Part shown: in pieces, positions 7,597-13,598 of the stretch
Layout: each line of letters starts with the position of its first letter
How positions within the stretch are numbered: the stretch's first letter is position 1
DNA from: CAYGXH01 sp964354485
GTDB taxonomy: Bacteria; Bacteroidota; Ignavibacteria; UBA10030; SZUA-254
NCBI GenBank assembly: GCA_964354485.1
Contig: CAYGZY010000066.1
Location: forward strand, 1-14,820
Reading direction: 5' to 3'
Length of the DNA: 14,820 nt
Notes under the pieces: model-generated
Database searches by the model: none
What the model was told of the DNA's origin: nothing
The model's input: only the letters and a program-made list of their open reading frames with translations
Made by a program: the position numbers and the translations under genes

Positions 7597-7622
7597 TAAC
7601 CCCCGACTTAAGTCGGGGGTTA
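7597..7622. repeat. 26-bp perfect palindrome between convergent genes
   Basis: The core CCCCCGACTTAAGTCGGGGG is extended on each side by TAA/TTA to give a perfect 26-bp palindrome. It lies between terC and the DUF2130 gene and shares both GC-rich arms with the hairpin at 6501-6522. It can fold in transcripts from either strand and could stop both, but the recurrence of the sequence points to a REP-like repeat. Confidence 0.7.
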
Positions 7623-7640
7623 GGGCAGGATATAAAGTTA

Positions 7641-7656
7641 AACAGTTTTAACTGTT
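7641..7656. repeat. Palindrome AACAGTTTTAACTGTT overlapping the DUF2130 stop
   Basis: Arms AACAGTT and AACTGTT with a 2-base centre. On the minus strand it supplies the last codons and TAA stop (7648-7650) of the DUF2130 gene. On the plus strand it is followed by a short T-run (TTTTT, 7655-7659), so it could act as an end signal for + transcripts coming from terC. Confidence 0.55.
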
Positions 7657-8943
7657 TTTATTATCAGTCAGAGGCTTCCTGAGTGTTGAGTCTTCAAGCA
7701 TCTTCAATTTCTGGCTCAGTGAATCACTGGCTATACCTTCGATCCGGCCCTTGAAGTTTAGAACGCTTTGTTTCGCTTTGAAGATGTGTGCTTCTCTCTC
7801 GGCAAACTTCCTGATCGCGTCCTCCCTTTCCTTCTCCAGCGACCTGTCCATACTCCGGAACGCCTCCAGGATACCGAGTATATGATTCTCGAAATCATTG
7901 CTGATTAAATAATTGTAAAGCATCTCCATTTTTGTACCTTTGTCGGATTGAGAAGCCAGCGCCGAGTACTGCTTAATTAGCCCGTCACGCAGCAGAGCAG
8001 TAATGATTTTTACGTCGTTGAACGTGCAGATCCAAACACCCTCACGAAAATGGGTATCCTCGTTACCTTTGGGCATTGCTTTCGTGACGATTACGCAAAT
8101 GTCCGACTTCGATGTCCTTCCGTCCTCCTTGAGCTTAAGAATCCACTTATCATCGAACTTCAGAGTTTGCTTCCGTTCATACAAAATCGTACCGCTGGGC
8201 TGACCGAGGTTATTCCTGACTATCTGTATGATATCAGCGCCGGTGACGCCGGACGGGACGTCTTTGATTTCATCGATGGGAAAAGCCGACTTTAAAAACT
8301 CTCTGAGTTCTATCTCCTTTACTTCACCAGCGAGTTTATTCGAACCCTGCTCGAGTTTTGTTTGTGCATCTTCCAGCCGTTTGTTCAGGTCATCGATGAG
8401 CTTTTCTCTTTTCTGCATTTCAGTTTGGTTTTTCTCCTTTTCGGTTATCTTTATCTTTTCACGTTCCTGCGCCAGCATATCGCTGAATTTCTTCTCCGCT
8501 TCTGCTTCTATCTGTTCTTTAAGTTCGGTTTTTTCGCGCTGGAGTCTTGCGACATCAGCTTTGGTCTTATTGAGTTCTCTTACCTGTTCGGACTTCTGCT
8601 GGAGCTCGTGTTCCAGTGTTTTTACCTGTTCTGATTTCTCATCTTCAATTTCAGCACGGAGTTTCTTTTCGATCTGAGTCCTTTCCGACCTGAGCTTCAG
8701 CTGAACAGCAGAATCTACTTCATGCTGCATAGTCTCTCTTTGTTTCGCTATCGCCGCCTTTTCATCCTCGATTTCTCTGATCTTCTTATCATACTCGCGC
8801 TGACGATTCGCGTTCCTGGTCTCGAAATCACCGCGGATCTGCTCTTCGACCTGTTGGTAGAGTATCTCGCTAACATTTATTTCAGCTCCACATTTAGGGC
8901 AACTGATAACGCTTGTTTCTTTTGTCATGTTATGCTCTCTCAT
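7648..8943 (-). CDS. DUF2130 domain protein with long coiled coil
   Basis: This 431-residue soluble protein begins with a CPKC knuckle (Cys15, Cys18), which is only half of a zinc ribbon and might be completed by dimerisation. A long charged coiled coil follows (about 30-215). The C-terminal domain (about 215-400) matches DUF2130. It contains GADIIQIV (235-242), the ERKQT motif (Glu256, Lys258), DDKWILKLKEDGR and SDICVIVTKAMP. The Asp237...Glu256-x-Lys258 arrangement resembles a PD-(D/E)xK nuclease core, but this is my reading of the motifs and not a known activity. The start at 8943 overlaps the rsgA stop (ATGA on the minus strand), with AGGAAG upstream, implying coupled translation. Met6 is an alternative start. 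Function unknown; the family is widespread in bacteria and sometimes sits near DNA-related genes. Confidence 0.85.
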   Translation of the reverse strand: MREHNMTKETSVISCPKCGAEINVSEILYQQVEEQIRGDFETRNANRQREYDKKIREIEDEKAAIAKQRETMQHEVDSAVQLKLRSERTQIEKKLRAEIEDEKSEQVKTLEHELQQKSEQVRELNKTKADVARLQREKTELKEQIEAEAEKKFSDMLAQEREKIKITEKEKNQTEMQKREKLIDDLNKRLEDAQTKLEQGSNKLAGEVKEIELREFLKSAFPIDEIKDVPSGVTGADIIQIVRNNLGQPSGTILYERKQTLKFDDKWILKLKEDGRTSKSDICVIVTKAMPKGNEDTHFREGVWICTFNDVKIITALLRDGLIKQYSALASQSDKGTKMEMLYNYLISNDFENHILGILEAFRSMDRSLEKEREDAIRKFAEREAHIFKAKQSVLNFKGRIEGIASDSLSQKLKMLEDSTLRKPLTDNKNS

Positions 8944-10004
8944 TCTTTCTTCCTGTGTTTCATAATAGATTTGACCATTCTCCCGAACTTTTTGTCTTTT
9001 CTGCGTCTTTCGACATACGACATCTCGTGATACTCGGATTCCTTTATCAACTTTTTATAGCTCCGGTAGCGGTCTTCGCTTAAATGTCCACTTTCAATCG
9101 CCATCAGGATTGCGCAGCCGGTCTCGCTGGTGTGCGTGCAATCGTTGAAACGACAATCTTTCGTAAGTTCGTGTATGTCAGAGAAGCTATCCTCGATGCT
9201 CGTGCTGACAGCGAGCATACCAAGTTCTCTCATACCGGGAGTATCGATAAGAAGTGCTCCATTCTTTAGGATAGTCAGTTGACGGTGCGCCGTGGTATGT
9301 CTTCCCCTTCCATCTTTTTCACGAACCGGATTCGTATCGAAAACCTCCTGACCGATGAGATGATTCAGGAGCGTAGTTTTACCGACTCCCGACGAACCGA
9401 GCAGGCAGTATGTTTTCCTTTTTTCTAACGTCTGCCGGACTATGTCCAACCCTATACCGGTCTGGTTGCTGAGAGGTATGATCCTGACTTCAATGCGAGC
9501 TTGCCTTATTTCTGAAATCCTTTTCTCCAGATCTTCTGCGCTCACGAGATCGCTCTTGCTGAGAAGGATTACCGGTTCGATATTGCCTTCGTTCGCCATC
9601 ACGAGATAGCGTTCCATTCTGCGCAGATTGAAATCGAAGTCACAAGATTGCATAATGAAGGCGACGTCGATATTCGCAGCTATCATCTGATAGTCGACCT
9701 TCTTACCGGCTGATTTCCGGTGCAGGAACGATTTCCTCGGCAAGATCTCATGAATAATGGCAAGCTCACCTGAATTGTAGTACTGCACCAAGACCCAATC
9801 TCCGACGCAGGGGACATCTTCAGCCGACTCGGCAGAAAAGATCAGCTTACCGGTCGGTTCCGCCTGAACTTCATTGTTTTCGTTCCTGACGAGATACCGG
9901 TCACGGTCGACTCTGGTGACCCGGGCGACTTCAAATCCCGGCTGGAGGAACTCTAAGCTTTTTTGGTGAAGCCAATCGTTATAACCTAGATCTTTTAATT
10001 CCAT
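8940..10004 (-). CDS. rsgA: Ribosome small subunit-dependent GTPase RsgA
   Basis: This 354-residue GTPase helps 30S subunit maturation. Domain order is an N-terminal OB fold (about 24-95), then a circularly permuted GTPase domain: G4 SKSD at 149-152, G5 PLSN at 177-180, G1 GSSGVGKT at 203-210, G2 GRHTT at 234-238 and G3 DTPG at 254-257. The C-terminal zinc site is Cys284-x4-Cys289-x-His291-x5-Cys297. The basic tail (RRRKDKKFGRMVKSIMKHRKK) fits rRNA contact. Length equals the E. coli protein. There is no obvious ribosome binding site at the ATG, but the OB fold starts at the expected distance. It overlaps the downstream DUF2130 gene by 4 bases, so the two form an operon read leftward. Confidence 0.97.
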   Translation of the reverse strand: MELKDLGYNDWLHQKSLEFLQPGFEVARVTRVDRDRYLVRNENNEVQAEPTGKLIFSAESAEDVPCVGDWVLVQYYNSGELAIIHEILPRKSFLHRKSAGKKVDYQMIAANIDVAFIMQSCDFDFNLRRMERYLVMANEGNIEPVILLSKSDLVSAEDLEKRISEIRQARIEVRIIPLSNQTGIGLDIVRQTLEKRKTYCLLGSSGVGKTTLLNHLIGQEVFDTNPVREKDGRGRHTTAHRQLTILKNGALLIDTPGMRELGMLAVSTSIEDSFSDIHELTKDCRFNDCTHTSETGCAILMAIESGHLSEDRYRSYKKLIKESEYHEMSYVERRRKDKKFGRMVKSIMKHRKKE

Positions 10005-10023
10005 ATATCAAACGATGATGGAG

Positions 10024-10052
10024 ATGATAACGAATCTGTGTCACAAATTCAA
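10024..10052 (-). promoter_or_regulatory. Candidate rsgA promoter (minus strand)
   Basis: Read on the minus strand, TTGAAT (10052-10047) and TATCAT (10029-10024) are separated by 17 bases. This resembles a sigma-70 -35/-10 pair that would start transcription around 10017, about 12 bases before the rsgA ATG. A transcript that short at the 5' end would agree with the lack of a ribosome binding site. Consensus match only. Confidence 0.35.
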
Positions 10053-10067
10053 ATTTCCCTTGATTTC

Positions 10068-10098
10068 AAAGCCCTAGAGCTCCTTCCAGGGCTTTTTT
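10068..10098 (+). terminator. Rho-independent-like terminator reading rightward
   Basis: Arms AAAGCCCT (10068-10075) and AGGGCTTT (10088-10095) enclose a 12-base loop and run into a tract of six T (10093-10098). The T-run makes it a + strand terminator, yet the only gene to its left, rsgA, is on the minus strand. It may end an unseen antisense or small RNA, or insulate the divergent promoters. Confidence 0.6.
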
Positions 10099-10106
10099 AT
10101 ATCCTT

Positions 10107-10242
10107 TTGAATAATTTTTATATAAATATCTATTTCTTTTATCAACATTCACTGTTAATATATTCAACACTGTTAAATCATTGAATATTAAAAATTTCAA
10201 TAGATAATCCTTTCTCCACAAATAAAGTGTATAATTATTCAA
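10107..10242. promoter_or_regulatory. AT-rich spacer with alternating TTGAATA/TATTCAA motifs, possible activator sites
   Basis: The gene-free stretch 10005-10400 is strongly AT-rich with no credible ORF. Within it the 7-mer TTGAATA occurs at 10107-10113 and 10181-10187, and its complement TATTCAA at 10161-10167 and 10236-10242. The middle two form an inverted repeat with a 13-base gap. CACTGTTAA is directly repeated at 10150-10158 and 10168-10176, exactly 18 bases apart. They lie about 100-240 bases upstream of the candidate -24/-12 promoter, the usual place for NtrC-type enhancer sites. Binding by the response regulator encoded at the window end is inference. Confidence 0.35.
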
Positions 10243-10341
10243 CGATGCAGCCTTTTACTCTATTTCTGAATTAAAAACATTTTTCATTTTAATTCATTAG
10301 ATTACAATGACTTAGAGAGTATGTGCAATTCAAATGAAAAC

Positions 10342-10358
10342 TTGGTACGATAATTGGA
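10342..10358 (+). promoter_or_regulatory. Candidate sigma-54 (-24/-12) promoter
   Basis: The stretch TTGGTACG-n4-TTGGA resembles the sigma-54 consensus TTGGCACG-n4-TTGCA, with the -24 GG (10344-10345) 12 bases from the -12 element. Two deviations are visible: T for C after the -24 GG, and G for the usual C in the -12 GC. Transcription would start near 10368, about 33 bases before the first GcvH-like gene. The presence of a GAFTGA-type activator in the same block supports the idea. Confidence 0.4.
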
Positions 10359-10400
10359 GGTTTTATATATAGTTAATATTGTTGAAGAAGGAGCATTCTT

Positions 10401-11018
10401 ATGGTAGCCATCATAGTACTTGTCACATTTGCCCTTTTCATTGTGATTCGTTTGTATCTTGACGCCCGTAAAAAAGTTGTACCGGCCAGAGCTGACGTCG
10501 GAGTTGACCGATCTGCGTCATCCAGGTTCTTTCATCCGGGTTACACATGGATTGAGTTTAACAAGCCGACATCAGCCACAATCGGGATTGTCGGATTCGT
10601 AAGAGAACTTATAGGAAGCATCGACGGTCTTCAACTTCCTCAGAAAGGAACCGCCGTGCAGGAGGGCGACGCTCTTGTCACGCTCCGCCATAAACAAAAG
10701 GCGATTACTCTCTATTCACCGCTGAGCGGCAGAGTAGAGGAAACACGGGAAATTACCTCCGACTCAAAACAACAGGAAAACGGCTGGCTGGTACGGCTCA
10801 TTCCCTCAAATCCGCATCGGGAATTCAGGAATCTCATGAGCAGTTCCAACGCGAGAGTTTGGCAGGACGCTTTGCGCATGCAACTTGCACAGCTCTTTGC
10901 ACCAAAGATCGGACCCGTTCTGCAGGACGGAGGAACGCTCGTCCCTGACTTTGTTGATACTCTGAGCGAAGATGAATGGAATAAAATTCAGAAGGAATTT
11001 TTTCTCAGGGAACTGTAA
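10401..11018 (+). CDS. Membrane-anchored GcvH-like (lipoyl-fold) protein lacking the lipoyl lysine
   Basis: This 205-residue protein has one N-terminal membrane helix (residues 2-20) followed by a basic stretch (DARKK), which predicts the remainder stays in the cytoplasm. Residues 45-118 resemble glycine-cleavage H protein: HPGYTWIEF, IGIVGFVRELIGSIDGLQLP, GTAVQEGDALVTLRHKQKAIT, then LYSPLSGRVEE. An ungapped alignment on YSP places Gln99 at the lipoyl-lysine position, with lysines at 98 and 100, so normal lipoylation is doubtful. The C-terminus has GPVLQDGGT (171-179), shared with the next gene product. AAGGAG lies before the ATG. No other glycine-cleavage genes are nearby, so glycine catabolism is unlikely. 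It probably belongs to the poorly characterised GcvH-like proteins that accompany signalling or redox clusters. Confidence 0.82.
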   Translation: MVAIIVLVTFALFIVIRLYLDARKKVVPARADVGVDRSASSRFFHPGYTWIEFNKPTSATIGIVGFVRELIGSIDGLQLPQKGTAVQEGDALVTLRHKQKAITLYSPLSGRVEETREITSDSKQQENGWLVRLIPSNPHREFRNLMSSSNARVWQDALRMQLAQLFAPKIGPVLQDGGTLVPDFVDTLSEDEWNKIQKEFFLREL

Positions 11019-11068
11019 TTAAAAATGGAAAGTATAACTTTTCTTCAACAAAACAAGAAGCGAGCACA

Positions 11069-11836
11069 ATGGACATGACCTCAGACGAAAATTCGTTCCG
11101 AATCATACCTCAGCAGGAAGCCCGATGTGTATGGATGACAGCCGGAGTTTTGTCATACCAGCTCTGCGATCATCACTACGAATGTGAAACATGTCTGCTC
11201 GACATAGCTCTGAGGGGGGAGCGGGGAAACCAACCTCGACACAGAGCACGGACAGAGTTCCAGGCTCTTGCTCTGACTTCAGCCAAAACGTTGAATCCTG
11301 ACATGCTTTACTCATCAAACCATTACTGGATCCGGACAATTCACGATCAGTATCTCCGCATAGGAATCGAACCGATGCTCGCTGATGTACTCCATTCGCT
11401 CAGAGGTATCGTACTCCCTTCATGCGGACAGCGGGTAACCTGTAATCAGCCGACGGGCTGGATACTATTTTCCCATGGAACACTTCCTATATACTCTCCG
11501 GTCGATGGGCGTGTCATTTCGGTGAATACAACCCTTCTGTCCAATCCTCAAATTCTCTCAAAGAGTCCGGTCGAAGACGGCTGGATCTTTGAACTTACAC
11601 CTCAATCCCACGACCAGTACACGGAAAACCTCCTCACTGCCGAACATGCCGATCATGCGTATAAAAAAGATTTCCTGGCTTTTCACGATACGTTAACCGG
11701 CATGCTGCAGGAGAATGTCCCTTCCGTGGGTCCCACACTGATGGACGGCGGTACGCCCCTCGATGATATATCAGAAATCCTAGGTCCCGAGAAATACCTT
11801 GAAGCGGTAAAACGCATATTTGTCAACCCGAAATAA
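11069..11836 (+). CDS. GcvH-like protein with N-terminal four-cysteine motif
   Basis: This 255-residue protein lacks a signal peptide or membrane helix. The N-terminus has Cys20-x12-Cys33-x5-Cys39-x2-Cys42 within RCVWMTAGVLSYQLCD and YECETCLLDIALRG, a likely metal or Fe-S/zinc site. Residues about 85-180 are H-protein-like (NHYWIRTIHDQYLRIGIEPMLADVL; YSPVDGRVISVN). The lipoyl-lysine position aligns to His136 in FSHGTLPIYSP. The C-terminus GPTLMDGGTPLDD (221-233) repeats a motif of the preceding protein, so the two are diverged paralogues. It begins 50 bases after its neighbour with a weak GAAGCGAG ribosome binding site; Met3 (11075) is an alternative start. Biochemical role unknown. I infer a protein-docking or redox-scaffold function tied to the adjacent two-component system. 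Confidence 0.8.
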   Translation: MDMTSDENSFRIIPQQEARCVWMTAGVLSYQLCDHHYECETCLLDIALRGERGNQPRHRARTEFQALALTSAKTLNPDMLYSSNHYWIRTIHDQYLRIGIEPMLADVLHSLRGIVLPSCGQRVTCNQPTGWILFSHGTLPIYSPVDGRVISVNTTLLSNPQILSKSPVEDGWIFELTPQSHDQYTENLLTAEHADHAYKKDFLAFHDTLTGMLQENVPSVGPTLMDGGTPLDDISEILGPEKYLEAVKRIFVNPK

Positions 11837-11956
11837 CACGCCATCTTGATTAGTTTCTCCCCTCTGCCATTAGTATTGCACTTTTCCTAGTTTTTTTCAA
11901 TATTCATACAGATTGCGTTTTATATATTGCCTTGAGCATGAAATTGTTTTCATATG

Positions 11957-11960
11957 AGGA
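11957..11960 (+). promoter_or_regulatory. Ribosome binding site supporting a TTG start for the histidine kinase
   Basis: AGGA lies 6 bases before TTG at 11967. The nearby ATG codons at 11954 and 11963 read into a stop after a few codons, and the first in-frame ATG (codon 39) would remove the first membrane helix. Confidence 0.6.
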
Positions 11961-11966
11961 AAATGC

Positions 11967-13598
11967 TTGAAATATTTTAAATCACTCAGTTTTCGCGTTC
12001 TCGGCGGCACTTTCATACTACTCGTAGGGCTTACTACACTATCGACATACCTCATAATCAAATTTCACCGTGACCAAACAATGGAGTATGTCTACCAGAG
12101 CGCTAACAGTCTGAGCGACGTCATCAAGAACTCGACGCACTACAGCATGCTTCTGAATCGTAATGAGGATGTGTATCAGATCATTACGATGGTCGGGAAG
12201 GAACCGGGCGTAGAGGGAATCCGCATCTATAACAAACGCGGCGAAATCATTGTTTCCACGAGCAAGGCAGAGGAACGAACCGTAGTCGATATGCACACCG
12301 AAGCTTGCTATGGATGCCACAATCAGGAGGAACCACTCAGTTCACTCCCAATGAATAACCGGATGCGGGTCTATACTTCACCGCAGGGCTACCGCATCCT
12401 GGGACTCATCAATCCCATCCGGAACGAAAAGAGCTGCTCCGATAACGAATGTCATGCGCACCCTCCCGACAAGACCGTCCTTGGTGTCCTCGACGTTCGG
12501 ATGTCGCTTGAGCATGTCGATGCATCTATTGCAAATGCACAAGGAAAACTTACTGCGTACGCCGGGATAGCCATACTCGCTCTGATTATTACCTCGCTTC
12601 TCTTCCTTTACCGAACCGTTCATAAACCGGTTCATCGTCTGATTGAGGGAACAAAGGAAATTTCTTCAGGTAATCTCAACCATATGATACAGATACGCTC
12701 AAGTGATGAACTCGGCCTTCTTGCTCAGTCGTTCAATTCCATGACTGCATCTCTTCGATCCGTCATAGAGGAGAACGAGCGTTGGTCGGAAGAACTTGAG
12801 AAACGTGTTCAGGAGAAAACAGACGAACTGAAACGAATCCACGAACAGATTCTCCAGATTGAGAAGATGGCTTCTCTCGGCAAGCTGTCGGCAACCGTTG
12901 CGCATGAACTTAACAATCCTCTTGAGGGAATTCTTACCTACGCCAAACTTATTTCAAGGCAGCTCAAGAAAAATACCGTAATCGGAGACGCCGCAAAAGA
13001 AGCGCTGGAGGAATTGGAGCTTATCATTCGGGAAACCGAACGGTGCGGTAATATTGTGAAGAATCTACTCCTCTTTTCGAAGAAGCAAGCCGGCGAATTT
13101 ACGCTCGTCCTTCTGAAAGAAATAATCAATAAATCGGTACAGCTCGTTCAGCATCACTTTCACATATCCAACATCCAATTTCAAGAGATATACGAGGACG
13201 AGGAGATAATGATTCTCTGTGACGCGAACCAGATCGAACAGGCTCTCATCGCTCTCTTCGTCAACTCTGCCGAAGCGATGCTTGAAGGAGGAACGATGAC
13301 GATCGAAGGATTCAGCGACGCGGCTACCGGCCAATCTTTTATCAAACTTACCGACACCGGGTGCGGAATATCTGCAGAAGATCTCCCCCACATTTTTGAA
13401 CCGTTTTATTCAACCAAAAAAGAAGGAAAAGGAGTCGGCCTTGGCTTATCAGTTGTGTACGGCATCATAGAACGGCACGGCGGAAAGATCACAGTAGCAT
13501 CCACTATCGGCAAAGGTACGGAATTCTCAATAATGTTTCCGTCATCTTCTCAAGGCAAGCAGAATAAAAACACATGGTCACCGAGAGGATCACAATGA
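11967..13598 (+). CDS. Membrane sensor histidine kinase with periplasmic c-type heme motifs
   Basis: This 543-residue kinase probably starts at TTG. It has a first membrane helix (about 11-31), a periplasmic sensor of about 165 residues, a second helix (about 197-216), HAMP (217-268), a short coiled coil, HisKA with phospho-acceptor His313 in VAHELNNPLEG, and an ATPase domain. The ATPase domain has the N box Asn433 (FVNSAEAM), DTGCGI (463-468), FEPFYSTK and GVGLGL (489-494). The sensor contains a CxxCH motif, CYGCH (114-118), and a CxxxxCH motif, Cys157 to His163, followed by AHPP. Both are c-type heme attachment patterns on the periplasmic side, so heme-based sensing of redox state or a small ligand is likely. 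LGVLDVRMSL before helix 2 is typical of this sensor type. It overlaps the downstream regulator by ATGA, making the two a two-component pair. The signal is unknown. Confidence 0.92.
   Translation: MKYFKSLSFRVLGGTFILLVGLTTLSTYLIIKFHRDQTMEYVYQSANSLSDVIKNSTHYSMLLNRNEDVYQIITMVGKEPGVEGIRIYNKRGEIIVSTSKAEERTVVDMHTEACYGCHNQEEPLSSLPMNNRMRVYTSPQGYRILGLINPIRNEKSCSDNECHAHPPDKTVLGVLDVRMSLEHVDASIANAQGKLTAYAGIAILALIITSLLFLYRTVHKPVHRLIEGTKEISSGNLNHMIQIRSSDELGLLAQSFNSMTASLRSVIEENERWSEELEKRVQEKTDELKRIHEQILQIEKMASLGKLSATVAHELNNPLEGILTYAKLISRQLKKNTVIGDAAKEALEELELIIRETERCGNIVKNLLLFSKKQAGEFTLVLLKEIINKSVQLVQHHFHISNIQFQEIYEDEEIMILCDANQIEQALIALFVNSAEAMLEGGTMTIEGFSDAATGQSFIKLTDTGCGISAEDLPHIFEPFYSTKKEGKGVGLGLSVVYGIIERHGGKITVASTIGKGTEFSIMFPSSSQGKQNKNTWSPRGSQ

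Noticed and set aside
7559..7656. CRISPR-like array in the repeat island
   Set aside because: The palindromes differ from one another, there is no regular repeat-spacer pattern and no cas gene.
10244..10372. Short ATG frames in the AT-rich spacer, such as 12 codons from 10334
   Set aside because: They are very short, without ribosome binding sites, and the one at 10334 overlaps the candidate -24/-12 promoter.
11025..11078. 17-codon ATG frame between the two GcvH-like genes overlapping Met3 of the second
   Set aside because: No ribosome binding site in front and no similarity to known peptides; length and position are consistent with chance.
10401..11836. Annotation of the two GcvH-like genes as glycine cleavage H proteins
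   Set aside because: Both lack lysine at the aligned lipoyl position, have extra membrane or cysteine modules, and no gcvT or gcvP is nearby.
11837..11966. Possible sigma-54 promoter or terminator ahead of the histidine kinase
   Set aside because: No GG-n10-GC element with the right context and no GC-rich hairpin were found; only a T-run and a weak ATGAAA/TTTCAT hairpin near the start.
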